A stretch of 64,000 nt of DNA, taken from positions 248,001 through 312,000 of the forward strand of contig CABIZX010000001.1 of the NCBI GenBank assembly GCA_902363375.1. Direction: 5' to 3'. Made by a program: the position numbers and the translations under genes. The DNA is from Clostridiaceae bacterium. Lineage in GTDB: Bacteria; Bacillota; Clostridia; Clostridiales; Clostridiaceae. Of the stretch, positions 9,226-18,596 are shown piece after piece. Below the pieces are notes generated by a model, which made no database searches, had not been told where the DNA came from, and worked only from the letters and a program-made list of their open reading frames with translations. The number at the start of each line of letters is the position of its first letter. Positions within the stretch are counted from its first letter, which is position 1.

Positions 9226-10368
9226 ATGAGAAAAAATAACAAAATATATAGGAGCTTAATAGCCATAGTATTTCTCTTATTTATATCTATAATGTCTATA
9301 AGCAGTATATTGAGAAAAGAGAAAGTATTTTCAGAAGAAGAAAATAGAAATTTAAGTGGTAAACCCGAATTTTCATTTAGCAGTCTTTTTAAAGGAAATT
9401 ATACTAAAAATTATGAGAGCTACATATCTGATCAATTTCCAGGTAGAAGATTCTTTGTAAGTATTAAAGCTAAGACTGATAGGTTGATGGGAAAAAGTGA
9501 AAGTAATAATGTGTTTATAGGAAAGGATAATCAACTCATAGAAGATTTTGAAGAAAGGTCTAAAGAGGAAACTAATGAGAAGGTTTCAACTATTAATGAA
9601 TTTGTAAAAAGACATGAAAATATAAATACATATTTTATGTTAATTCCAACAGCTACAGAGATTTTAAAGGAAAAGCTACCTAAATATGCACCGGTGGATA
9701 GTCAAGTAGAGTATATGAAGTACATACAAGAAAATTTGAATTCTAATATTAAATTTATAAATTCATATAATGCTTTAATTAATAATAGGAATGAATATTT
9801 ATATTATAAAACAGATCATCATTGGACTAGCAAGGGGGCTTATATTGCATATGTGGAGTTTTGTAAGACTATAGGTATGGAACCTAAAAAAGAAGAGGAA
9901 TTTAACATAGAATTAGTTGCTAATGATTTTTATGGAAGCTTATCTTCAAAAATTGGAGTAAAAAGAGGAGAGCCAGATTATATAGATGTATATGTACCTA
10001 AAGAAAATGGAGAAGTTGTAGTCAATTATATAACAGAGCAAAAGAGGAGTACTAGTATATATAATAGTGAAAGTTTAGATAAAAAGGACAAGTATGAGGT
10101 ATTTACAGGAGGAAATCATCCTCACATTAATATTAAGTCATTAGGAGATCCTAAAAGGAAACTATTAATAATTAAAGATTCTTATGCAAATAGCTTTCTA
10201 CAATTTTTAACTTCCCATTATGGTGAAATAGATATAGTGGATTTAAGATACTATATGGAGGATTTAGAAGCGTTAATAAAAACACAAGAAATAACTGATA
10301 TATTATTTCTGTATAATGTAAATACTTTTAATTCTGATGATTCTATACTAAATATTTCTTCAAATTAA
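9226..10368 (+). CDS. DHHW family protein (AlgJ/AlgX-like)
   Basis: 380 residues with an N-terminal membrane helix (about residues 8-26) and an extracellular SGNH-like fold. The motif YKTDHHWTSKGAY gives the family its name and holds the Asp-His pair used by AlgJ/AlgX acetyltransferases; LLIIKDSYANSFLQFL supplies the nucleophile region. The ATG at 9226 has GGAG 9 nt upstream; the alternative GTG at 9166 lies inside the MBOAT gene and gives no sensible signal. As last gene of the operon it probably performs the extracellular acetyl-transfer step after the MBOAT protein delivers the group across the membrane. Confidence 0.85.
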   Translation: MRKNNKIYRSLIAIVFLLFISIMSISSILRKEKVFSEEENRNLSGKPEFSFSSLFKGNYTKNYESYISDQFPGRRFFVSIKAKTDRLMGKSESNNVFIGKDNQLIEDFEERSKEETNEKVSTINEFVKRHENINTYFMLIPTATEILKEKLPKYAPVDSQVEYMKYIQENLNSNIKFINSYNALINNRNEYLYYKTDHHWTSKGAYIAYVEFCKTIGMEPKKEEEFNIELVANDFYGSLSSKIGVKRGEPDYIDVYVPKENGEVVVNYITEQKRSTSIYNSESLDKKDKYEVFTGGNHPHINIKSLGDPKRKLLIIKDSYANSFLQFLTSHYGEIDIVDLRYYMEDLEALIKTQEITDILFLYNVNTFNSDDSILNISSN

Positions 10369-10369
10369 G

Positions 10370-10409
10370 AAGTTTAAGTATGTTTTTACTACATACTTAA
10401 ACTTTTTTT
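10370..10409 (+). terminator. Terminator of the acetylation operon
   Basis: Perfect 14-bp stem (AAGTTTAAGTATGT) with a 7-nt loop, followed by seven T. Confidence 0.9.
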
Positions 10410-10582
10410 AAATTTAATACAATAAAAGTAAAAATGTTTTAAATAATGTATTTTCCAAGTCTTTAGCAATTGTTTAATTATTGACAATGTTTTTTTAGAA
10501 GAATATATTAAAGAAAAGAACATTATTTCTCTCAATAAATTGCTATTATTGAGGATGTAAGAGCTTGTTTGGAGGGGTATTT

Positions 10583-11344
10583 ATGGGGAAAATGGATGGA
10601 AAAATAGTTTTAATTACAGGTGGGGGAAAAGGAATAGGTTTTGGCATTTCTAAAGCCTTTGCTAATGAGGGTGCCAATCTTGTAATAACAGGAAGAACTG
10701 AATCTGCATTACTTGAAGCAAAAGAGAAATTAGAATCAACTTATGGGATTAAAGTACTTACAGTATCAGCTGATGGTGAAGATGAAGAAGCTGTAAAACA
10801 TGTGGTTAAAAATGCTATAGAAACTTTCGGTAAAATTGATGCCCTAGTAAATAATGCACAAGCATCTAAATCAGGAGTACTGCTAGTAGACCATAGTAAA
10901 GAAGACTTTGATGTAGCTATTAATTCGGGATTATATGCAACCTTCTTCTACATGAGAGAATGCTTCCCTTATTTAAAAGAAACTAAAGGAGCAGTTGTAA
11001 ACTTTGCATCTGGAGCTGGATTAGCAGGGAGAAATGGTCAATCATCTTATGCTGCAGCAAAGGAAGGAATTCGTGGAATGTCTAGAGTAGCTGCTACTGA
11101 GTGGGGACAATATGGAATTAATGTTAATGTGGTATGCCCACTTGCATTTACAGAAGGACTTGAAGCTTGGAGTAAGGAATATCCAGAATTATTCAAGGAA
11201 ACTATTAAAGCAGTTCCACTTGGACGTTATGGTGATGCAGAAAAAGATATCGGACGTGTATGTGTGTTCCTAGCATCAGAAGAAGCTTCGTATATTACAG
11301 GAGAAACAATTACTCTACAAGGTGGAAGTGGACTTCGTCCATAG
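10583..11344 (+). CDS. SDR family NAD(P)-dependent oxidoreductase
   Basis: 253-residue classical short-chain dehydrogenase. It has the nucleotide-binding TGGGKGIG near the N-terminus, the NNAQ motif (Gln where Gly is usual), the catalytic Ser in FASGAG, YAAAK (Tyr and Lys), and a C-terminal ITGETITLQGGSG. It lacks an Asp after strand 2 (VITGRTE instead), which favours NADP(H). GGAGGGG stands 8 nt before the ATG at 10583; the TTG at 10565 is upstream of that site. It is a single-gene unit between terminators, so the context gives no substrate. Confidence 0.85.
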   Translation: MGKMDGKIVLITGGGKGIGFGISKAFANEGANLVITGRTESALLEAKEKLESTYGIKVLTVSADGEDEEAVKHVVKNAIETFGKIDALVNNAQASKSGVLLVDHSKEDFDVAINSGLYATFFYMRECFPYLKETKGAVVNFASGAGLAGRNGQSSYAAAKEGIRGMSRVAATEWGQYGINVNVVCPLAFTEGLEAWSKEYPELFKETIKAVPLGRYGDAEKDIGRVCVFLASEEASYITGETITLQGGSGLRP

Positions 11345-11374
11345 AATTATAAATAGAATTTAAGTTAGAATTAA

Positions 11375-11406
11375 AAACCATCGATGAATAATATTATCGA
11401 TGGTTT
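11375..11406 (+). terminator. Terminator-like hairpin after the SDR gene
   Basis: 11-bp stem AAACCATCGAT / ATCGATGGTTT; weak T-tail. Confidence 0.55.
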
Positions 11407-11561
11407 CTTAGATTATACCTAGGAGGCAGTATAGTGGCTTTCATAGATATAAAATAATTTTATATGGGAGTTGACATAAGAAAATCATAAACATATAATA
11501 AGAGATAACAAGTGTTTTGAATAAATAATATAAAATTGAAAATACTAGTTAATAGATAAAA

Positions 11562-11833
11562 ATAAAGACTGTGATGGGAAGAGTAGATATGAGAAGTAGT
11601 TAAAGCGAGTTGACGATGGTGTAAGGTCAACACGAAGCTCTTATTGAAGAACATCTCGGAGTTTCTAACCGAAATCCATGGGAGAGTAGACTTAGACGGA
11701 GACTCACCGTTAAAAGAGAAGAGTATCAAGAGCAATCTTTGTACTTGTAGAGTTGATCGTTATGATAATTTGGGTGGTACCGCGGAATGTATCCTTTCGT
11801 CCCTAGCTTTGGCTTGGGATGAGAGGTTTTTTT
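11562..11833 (+). promoter_or_regulatory. T-box riboswitch, asparagine-specific
   Basis: Leader that reads uncharged tRNA and controls the asnS gene behind it. Stem I carries the GGTGTAAGG apical motif, and the 3' side of its specifier loop reads GAAG-AAC-ATC; the AAC at 11650-11652 is an asparagine codon. The T-box GGGTGGTACCGCGGA lies at 11772-11786 and pairs with the tRNA acceptor end. The terminator is at 11793-11833: CCTTTCGTCCC with GGGATGAGAGG, then seven T. Confidence 0.95.
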
Positions 11834-11897
11834 ATTATAATTTAATATATTATAACTTGTAATATAAGTTTTAATTTTAAAAAAGGAGGATTTTATT

Positions 11898-13289
11898 ATG
11901 GAAACAGTTTTAGTAAAAAGTCTTTACAGAGAAAGTGAGAAATATGCAAATAAGGATATTTGTATATCAGGATGGATTAGAACCCTAAGAAGCTCTAAAG
12001 CATTTGGTTTTATAGAAGTTAATGATGGTAGCTTCTTTAAAAATGTTCAAGTTGTATTTGAGGATAGCCTTGATAATTTTAAAGAGATAGAAAAGTTAAG
12101 TATTAGTTCATCAATAATAGTAGAAGGAAAGCTTGTATTAACTCCAGGTAGTAAGCAACCTTTTGAAATTAAAGCTACAAAGGTAGTAGTAGAAGGAGAA
12201 TCAAGTAGTGATTATCCACTTCAAAAGAAGAGACACAGCTTTGAATATCTAAGAACTATAGCACACTTAAGACCAAGAAGTAATGCTTTTTCAGCAGTAT
12301 TTAGAGTTCGTTCTCTAGTAGCTTATGCAATTCATAGCTTCTTTAATGAAAGAGGATTTGTTTATACTCATACTCCAATTATTACAGGAAGTGACTGCGA
12401 AGGTGCAGGAGAAATGTTTAAAGTTACAACTATGGACCTTGCAAACATTCCAATGACTGAAGATAAGAAAATTGATTATAAGAAAGACTTCTTTGGTAAA
12501 GAAACGAACCTTACAGTTAGTGGTCAATTAGCAGCAGAATGTTATGCTCTTGCATTTAGAAATGTTTATACTTTTGGACCAACTTTCAGAGCAGAGAACT
12601 CTAACACTGCAAGACATGCTGCAGAATTTTGGATGGTAGAACCTGAAATAGCTTTTGCAGATCTTAAAGATGATATGGAGTTAGCAGAGGATATGATTAA
12701 GTACATCATAAACTATGTACTTGAAAATGCTCCAGAGGAAATGGAATTCTTCAATAGTTTTGTAGATAAGGGCTTATTAGAGAGACTAAACCATGTGGCA
12801 ACCGCTGATTTTGGTCATGTAACTTATACAGAAGCTATAGAATTATTAAAGAAAGCTGATAAAGAGTTCCAATATCCAGTAGAGTGGGGATGTGATCTTC
12901 AAACAGAGCATGAAAGATACCTTACTGAAGAAGTATTTAAAAGACCAGTATTCGTAACTGACTATCCAAAGGAAATTAAAGCTTTCTATATGAGAATGAA
13001 CGATGATAATAAAACTGTGGCAGCTATGGATTTATTAGTTCCTGGTATAGGAGAAATCATTGGAGGAAGTCAAAGAGAAGAAAGATATGACCTTCTTTTA
13101 GATAGAATCAATGAATTAGGCTTAAACCCAGAGGATTACTGGTGGTACCTAGAGTTAAGAAAATTTGGTGGTACAAAACATGCTGGCTTTGGTCTAGGAT
13201 TTGAAAGAATGATAATGTATGTAACTGGTATGAGTAACATCAGAGACGTAATACCATTCCCAAGAACTACAGGAACTGCAGAATTCTAA
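11898..13289 (+). CDS. asnS: Asparaginyl-tRNA synthetase
   Basis: Class IIb aminoacyl-tRNA synthetase that charges tRNA-Asn, 463 residues, usual length. The N-terminal OB-fold anticodon-binding domain (residues 1-110, [22 protein letters not shown]) is followed by the catalytic core with motif 2 [10 protein letters not shown] and motif 3 [15 protein letters not shown]. The [17 protein letters not shown] segment is typical of AsnRS rather than AspRS. AAAGGAGG lies 9 nt before the ATG. The upstream T-box with an AAC specifier agrees with the assignment. Confidence 0.97.
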   Translation: METVLVKSLYRESEKYANKDICISGWIRTLRSSKAFGFIEVNDGSFFKNVQVVFEDSLDNFKEIEKLSISSSIIVEGKLVLTPGSKQPFEIKATKVVVEGESSSDYPLQKKRHSFEYLRTIAHLRPRSNAFSAVFRVRSLVAYAIHSFFNERGFVYTHTPIITGSDCEGAGEMFKVTTMDLANIPMTEDKKIDYKKDFFGKETNLTVSGQLAAECYALAFRNVYTFGPTFRAENSNTARHAAEFWMVEPEIAFADLKDDMELAEDMIKYIINYVLENAPEEMEFFNSFVDKGLLERLNHVATADFGHVTYTEAIELLKKADKEFQYPVEWGCDLQTEHERYLTEEVFKRPVFVTDYPKEIKAFYMRMNDDNKTVAAMDLLVPGIGEIIGGSQREERYDLLLDRINELGLNPEDYWWYLELRKFGGTKHAGFGLGFERMIMYVTGMSNIRDVIPFPRTTGTAEF

Positions 13290-13346
13290 GAGAAATAGAA
13301 CTAGGAATGGCTTAAATAAATAGTTTTAAAAACTAATAAAAATGAT

Positions 13347-13437
13347 AAAAAATAGCCTTTAATTATAAAGTGCACTTCAAATGTTATAGATATTTTGCTT
13401 AACATTTGGAGTGCACTTTAGCAAGGCTATTTTTTAT
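13347..13437 (+). terminator. asnS terminator (long hairpin)
   Basis: AAAAATAGCCTT pairs with AAGGCTATTTTT, with an inner stem AAAGTGCACTTCAAATGTT / AACATTTGGAGTGCACTTT, ending in a T-run. I saw nothing further in 13438-13746 beyond the likely promoter of the sigma factor gene. Confidence 0.8.
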
Positions 13438-13746
13438 TTTAGTTTTTTCTTAATTACAATATTTAAGTCACTATTCTTTAAGAAAAAATAGTGAAGAAAG
13501 ATGATTTACATATATGTAAGATTGTGCTACATCACATGGTGAATAAATATATTTACATGAATTTGATGGAAAAGGTAAAATTTATTTTGAGGATAAAGGT
13601 AAATTTTATCCTCTTTTATATGTAATTAATTATATATATGGATAATTGAAGCTATATAAATATTTAAAAATAAAAAAATGTCAGGATTCACAAATCTGAT
13701 TCGTTATATTAGATAAGAGTACTCTTAAACAGCAAGGAGTGATTAA

Positions 13747-14292
13747 GTGGAGATTTCATCAGATGAAAGTTTTCAAAACAATATGTTAGCACAACTCTAT
13801 GATACCTATGAAAATAAAATGTATAGTATTGCATATTCTATTCTAAATAATACAGAGCAAGCAGAAGATGCGGTTCATGATGCATTTATAAAGTTAATTC
13901 CACATCTTTCAACTATTCATAAGATAGAAAGCTTAAAGACAAAGAGAGTAATAGTATATACAATAAAAAATATATCTATTGACTTATATCGTAGGAATAG
14001 GAAAGAAAATCAACTATTTACTCAAGAGGTAGAAGAAACGAAAGTTATAAGTGGAAATCAAACAGGGATTCTGTCTGTAAAAACAGTAGAAGATAGGCAT
14101 ATGATTACACAACTACTTTCTAAATTACCAGAAAAATATCGTGAGATAATTCAGTATCGTTGCTTTTATGAACTTAGCTATAAAGAAATATCCTCAGTAT
14201 TAAATATAAGTGAAGATGTAGCAGCTAAAAGGTATGAACGTGCCAGAAAAATGGTAAAAGAAATGATAGGAGATGAAGTGTATGAACCATAA
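13747..14292 (+). CDS. ECF-type RNA polymerase sigma factor
   Basis: 181 residues, sigma-70 family, extracytoplasmic-function class. Region 2 spans about residues 15-85 (YENKMYSIAYSILNNTEQAEDAVHDAFIKLI); region 4 is about 115-170 (LSKLPEKYREIIQYRCFYELSYKEISSVLNISEDVAAKRYERARKM). The GTG at 13747 follows AAGGAG by 8 nt. The next gene overlaps it by 11 nt and encodes a one-pass membrane protein, the usual sigma/anti-sigma layout. Such pairs generally respond to envelope stress. Confidence 0.88.
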   Translation: MEISSDESFQNNMLAQLYDTYENKMYSIAYSILNNTEQAEDAVHDAFIKLIPHLSTIHKIESLKTKRVIVYTIKNISIDLYRRNRKENQLFTQEVEETKVISGNQTGILSVKTVEDRHMITQLLSKLPEKYREIIQYRCFYELSYKEISSVLNISEDVAAKRYERARKMVKEMIGDEVYEP

Positions 14293-15670
14293 AAGGGATC
14301 TTGATGAATTAATGTATTTGTTAGGTCAAGAAAATGCTATAGAAGAGTTAAAGAGATCTACAGAATCCCATGAGTTTTCAGAGGAGTATAAAAATAAAAA
14401 GAAAGAAATGCTTAAAAATCTAGACTATATGAAAAATAGGGGTCAGGAAGATTCAATACAAATATATAATAAAAAGGGGAAAAAGATTATGAAGAAAAAA
14501 ATCATAGTACTTATTGCAGCTGTTACAGCTACCTTAGCCATATCTATAACAGCCTATGGTGCAGTTAGACAATATTTAGTTACATCAAGTAAGGATGAAG
14601 AAACAGGTACTCTTACCTATGAAGTTAAAACAGATGTGAAGCAAACTAAAGTGCCTGCAATGAAGGTAGTTCCAGGCTATATTCCTGAAGGATATATAGA
14701 GACTAAAAATGCACCGGGTAAATATCATCCTAATGGAGATCTTAGTGTAGGAGGAATAAGTATTCAACCGCCATTTTACACAGATAGTTTTAAGGATATT
14801 TACGTAAGTGATGTAGAAGAGACTAATATTGGAGGAGTAAAATCTCAGATTCTTACAAGAGAGGGTGTGGAGTATAATCATATTATCAATATGTTCTATG
14901 AAGAGGATGGATATGTTGTTAAAATTTATGGAGCTAACAATACGTCTTTAGATGAACTTAAAAAAGTCGCAGAAAATATTAAATGCGAAGTTATCCCTGG
15001 TGAATTTATTGATCTTGAAGAAAATGAAATAAGTGTTGGAACAGGAATAGAATACGTAGAACCATCGATTACAAGAGATCATATAGTTAATATTGGTGAA
15101 GAAATGACTGATGAAGGTTTCTCAGATAAAAATCCAACTTTTACTGTAAATAGCATTAAGATATTAGATAAATTACCTGAATTAAATAAAGAAGGTTTTT
15201 CAGATTATAATGAGTATCTTGCGAGCATAAATAAAGATGGTACATTGAAGGATTACGAAAGAATTAATGAGCAAAAGTGGGAAGATAACAAACTAAATAC
15301 TATAACAGAAACTTTAGGAATGAAGTTTGTAGATGTGACATTAACAATTAAAAATCCTTTTAATAAAGAGTTAAAAGATGTAAATATTTATCCAAGAATG
15401 TACTCTTTGATTAAGTCATCAGACGATACTTTACAAAAAGAATATTCCTATGGAGGATGTAAACTTCAAATTGATGGTGCACCATTCTATTTCGATCAAT
15501 CAGATTATGAAGGAAGACACTTCTTCTTCAGTGATTTTGCACCAAATGAAACAAAGGAAACTCATTTAATTTATGCAGTAGATGAGGATAAAATTGATGA
15601 TGCCTATATTAATTTTGAACAAAGTGGAACTTCATCTTTTGTTGGAAGCTATATTAAAGTAACTAAATAA
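14282..15670 (+). CDS. Anti-sigma factor-like membrane protein with DUF4367 domain
   Basis: 462 residues. The short cytoplasmic N-terminus (about 70 residues, MNHKRDLDELMYLLGQ) would hold the sigma factor. One membrane helix (about residues 75-92, IIVLIAAVTATLAISITAYGA) leads to a large extracellular part. The first extracellular segment, VPGYIPEGYI to ENIKCEV, matches the DUF4367 pattern. The rest (about residues 240-462) is unassigned and beta-rich with many Asp/Glu. The ATG at 14282 is chosen because AGGAG ends 9 nt upstream; the ATG at 14273 abuts the site. It is co-transcribed and translationally coupled with the sigma gene; anti-sigma function is inferred from position and topology. Confidence 0.75.
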   Translation: MNHKRDLDELMYLLGQENAIEELKRSTESHEFSEEYKNKKKEMLKNLDYMKNRGQEDSIQIYNKKGKKIMKKKIIVLIAAVTATLAISITAYGAVRQYLVTSSKDEETGTLTYEVKTDVKQTKVPAMKVVPGYIPEGYIETKNAPGKYHPNGDLSVGGISIQPPFYTDSFKDIYVSDVEETNIGGVKSQILTREGVEYNHIINMFYEEDGYVVKIYGANNTSLDELKKVAENIKCEVIPGEFIDLEENEISVGTGIEYVEPSITRDHIVNIGEEMTDEGFSDKNPTFTVNSIKILDKLPELNKEGFSDYNEYLASINKDGTLKDYERINEQKWEDNKLNTITETLGMKFVDVTLTIKNPFNKELKDVNIYPRMYSLIKSSDDTLQKEYSYGGCKLQIDGAPFYFDQSDYEGRHFFFSDFAPNETKETHLIYAVDEDKIDDAYINFEQSGTSSFVGSYIKVTK

Positions 15671-15737
15671 AAGTAAAAATATATTTAAACATTGTAAGGT
15701 AGTCTTTAAAAATAATAATAAATTAAAAGATAGTTTT

Positions 15738-15785
15738 AAAAGCATCATAATTAAGTCATAAGGCTTGATCAAATGATGCTTTTAT
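15738..15785 (+). terminator. Terminator of the sigma/anti-sigma operon
   Basis: AAAAGCATCAT pairs with ATGATGCTTTT. Confidence 0.65.
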
Positions 15786-15827
15786 TATATCTAAATTATG
15801 ATATGAATAGGACAATGCAAATACATT

Positions 15828-15898
15828 AAAAGGTCTTCTATATTGAATAATTTCTTATAAAGAAAAAGTAGATTATTCATACCATAGAAGGCCTTTTT
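15828..15898 (-). terminator. Terminator of the PAS histidine kinase gene
   Basis: Long imperfect stem, AAAAGG-CTTCTAT with ATAGAAG-CCTTTTT around an inner TGAATAAT / ATTATTCA stem; T-rich on both strands, so possibly bidirectional. Confidence 0.65.
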
Positions 15899-15906
15899 AA
15901 ATAAAC

Positions 15907-18057
15907 TTAATTAGTATAGGAATATATATCAGAGAATTCAATTTTAAGTTGTTCTGCTACTGAGTTTATAACTTTATCATAGAAGTAATTAGTTTTAGAG
16001 TTTTCAAGTGTAATAATAGGTAAGTAAAAGATAAATTCAGAACCTATATTTAAATTCTTGTTTATCCATATTTCTCCATTATGAAGTTCTATGAAAGCTT
16101 TGGCTAAAGGTAACCCTATTCCACTTCCTTCTGCTCTTCTTATAAATAAGTTATCAACTTGCTTAAATTTTTCAAATACTGAGTTATAGCTGTTTTTAGG
16201 TATACCTACACCGTCATCTTTAACAGAGATGTATACTCGCTGCTCATCCCAATTAGTTGTTAGAGTTAAATAGATATTTCCGTTAGCACTTGTATATTTA
16301 ATAGAGTTGGATATTAAATTTAAAATTACTTTCTCAATTTTATTAGGATCACAAGCTAAAAACACTTCTTCTTCGTTAGTATCAAATATTATATTTCTAT
16401 TCATTTTAGCTATATATTTAGATACTGAATCTACAATCTCTTCAATGAAATACACTATATTAATATTTTCATTATATAGTTTGATATTTTCATTTTCAAC
16501 TTGAGTTACATCAATTAAGTTATCTACTAATCGAAGAAGCCTGTATGAATTTTGTTTTATTAGATTAAGACGATTATAGTGAATGTTATCATAGTCTTTT
16601 ATATCGTCAAAGTGATTAAGTTCTAATTGAATACTTGCTAATATTATATTTAAAGGAGTTTTGAATTCATGGGAAATATTAGATAAAAAGTCTGTTTTAA
16701 AGGTTTCGTATTCTATTTTTGATTCTAGAGATACAACTTTTTCCTCAAGCTTTGAAAAATTAGTTATATCCTTACCAGTAATAAATATTTCATTAGTTTC
16801 TTGCTCATGGTAATAGTACCATTCAATTAGCTTTAAAGAACTATCCTTACACTTAACTTTGCATATACCACCATAACATTTCTTATTATAGGTAAGCAAA
16901 ACTTCTTTAAAATTTACACTATTATCCCGTGATTCTATGAATGATTCAATAGGGATTTTTTCTAAATCACTAAATGACCATCCTAATAATGAGAAAATAT
17001 TAGAATTCATGTTTTTAACGTAACCATTAGTATCTATTATTAAATATATGTCTGCTGACATATTAAGAAATTTTCCTAGTTCATTTTCAAGTTTAACTTT
17101 TTTTTGTAACTGATATTCTAACTCATTAGATAAACATATATTTTTTAAGAATAAAGCTATTCTTTGAGTAGCACGTTTTAAATATTTAAAATTATCTTGT
17201 GTATAAAAAAAATCTTCATAATATAGATTTAGAACGCCTAGGAGCTTACAATTGTTATATATTATGGGGAGAGTAAGTACATATTTATTATTAAGAAAAT
17301 CATTATGTTTTTTAAAAAAAATAGTATTGCAATAGAGCTTTTTATGATTTTCTAATAAAACAGGAGATTCTAATTTATTGAAAGTATTAATTAACTCATC
17401 TCTACCTATATCATTTAAAGGTACGGAGTTATTATCAAAAATATTTTCAGTTATACCTAGGCCCATTTTTTTAAATAAATCTTTCTTAAAATCATCATAC
17501 ACCCATATGCTTATCCCAATAAGACCTAGAGATTCATATATATCTCTGAGATGATTATTAATTTCTTCATAGGCAACTTTCTCACGATTTTGTTGGCTTT
17601 CAGTAATGAGATTGCATATACCCTTGTAATTGTTGTCTATAATAAAATTTCTATATGAGAATACATTATTATCAATAACTTTGCCAATAGCTAGGAAGGA
17701 ACAGCAGTTATTGTCAGAATCTAGAATTGGAATCTTATGAGTTTGTAATAGTACTTCTCTATCGTTTATATATAAATATTCATTCATAATACCGGGCTTC
17801 TTTTTATTTATAACATTTAAATCATCTTTCATTATGAAACTAAAACTAGAGGACTCGAAAAAGTTAAAACCATTACTGTTTAATAAGCTCTCTTCATCTT
17901 CTCCTAATAGATTACAAAGGGAATTATTAACAACTAAATACTCCCCACTCTTATTTTTTATCCATATACAATCATCAAATTCATTTAAGATTGGAAGTAG
18001 TTCATCTACAATTCCTTGGGTTAGGTGTGTCTTATTGAAAAGATTATTGTTGAACAA
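15907..18057 (-). CDS. Orphan PAS-GAF-PAS sensor histidine kinase
   Basis: About 716 residues, cytoplasmic (no membrane helix seen). Domain order: PAS (about 20-120, WIKNKSGEYLVVNNSLCNLLG), GAF-like (about 165-310), second PAS (about 335-440, DTNGYVKNMNSNIFSLLGW), a short coil, HisKA with the phospho-acceptor in FLSNISHEFKTPLN, and an ATPase domain with NLISNSIKYT, KDDGVGIP and GSGIGLPLAKAF. No response regulator is adjacent. Orphan kinases of this build feed Spo0A in Clostridium, so a sporulation role is a reasonable inference, not shown. The TTG at 18057 fits AGGGGTG 6 nt upstream; the GTG at 18066 sits inside that site. Confidence 0.85.
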   Translation of the reverse strand: MFNNNLFNKTHLTQGIVDELLPILNEFDDCIWIKNKSGEYLVVNNSLCNLLGEDEESLLNSNGFNFFESSSFSFIMKDDLNVINKKKPGIMNEYLYINDREVLLQTHKIPILDSDNNCCSFLAIGKVIDNNVFSYRNFIIDNNYKGICNLITESQQNREKVAYEEINNHLRDIYESLGLIGISIWVYDDFKKDLFKKMGLGITENIFDNNSVPLNDIGRDELINTFNKLESPVLLENHKKLYCNTIFFKKHNDFLNNKYVLTLPIIYNNCKLLGVLNLYYEDFFYTQDNFKYLKRATQRIALFLKNICLSNELEYQLQKKVKLENELGKFLNMSADIYLIIDTNGYVKNMNSNIFSLLGWSFSDLEKIPIESFIESRDNSVNFKEVLLTYNKKCYGGICKVKCKDSSLKLIEWYYYHEQETNEIFITGKDITNFSKLEEKVVSLESKIEYETFKTDFLSNISHEFKTPLNIILASIQLELNHFDDIKDYDNIHYNRLNLIKQNSYRLLRLVDNLIDVTQVENENIKLYNENINIVYFIEEIVDSVSKYIAKMNRNIIFDTNEEEVFLACDPNKIEKVILNLISNSIKYTSANGNIYLTLTTNWDEQRVYISVKDDGVGIPKNSYNSVFEKFKQVDNLFIRRAEGSGIGLPLAKAFIELHNGEIWINKNLNIGSEFIFYLPIITLENSKTNYFYDKVINSVAEQLKIEFSDIYSYTN

Positions 18058-18596
18058 AGTAATCACCCCTATTTTATAATTATTAAGTATGACTTAATTA
18101 TAAATGGATAAAAACAAAAATAAAACAAATTTTACAAAAATAGTTATAATATTGTGTAAAATTACAATATATATATATATAAGTAATAAGTTGCATAATA
18201 TTGGCATAAAGTTTGATTTTGATTAAATTATATTAAAAGAGATGCATTACCGATTATGCTAATATATATTTTATATTTTCTTTTCATTTTTAAAGTTAAA
18301 CTAAATGATATATACAATTTTGCTAGGGAAGTCGACGAAAATTTATATATATCTAAGTTATTACTTAAAATAGATACATAATATGATTATTGTTAATTTT
18401 AACAATTTATAGCAATATAAGTATATAATAAAGAATTATATAAAAAAATTTAAATTTTATCTAAAACTCCTCTTATGAAACTGCAAAATAAGTCGAAAAT
18501 ATAATTAGAAATATTTGTGTTTTGTATGAGATTTAAACTTATTATGATATACAAATAAAATATTAGACTTAAATAATATGAAGGAGTGGATTTTAT
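18058..18596. other. Intergenic region without visible gene
   Basis: Very AT-rich spacer between the divergent kinase and chemoreceptor genes. It should hold both promoters; I see no long repeat, RNA gene or clear riboswitch. Confidence 0.5.

Noticed and set aside
18238..18260. Sigma-D (flagellar)-like promoter TAAA...CCGAT upstream of the chemoreceptor gene
   Set aside because: The spacing between TAAA and CCGAT is only 12 nt, not the 15-16 nt required, and the site is about 340 bp from the start codon.
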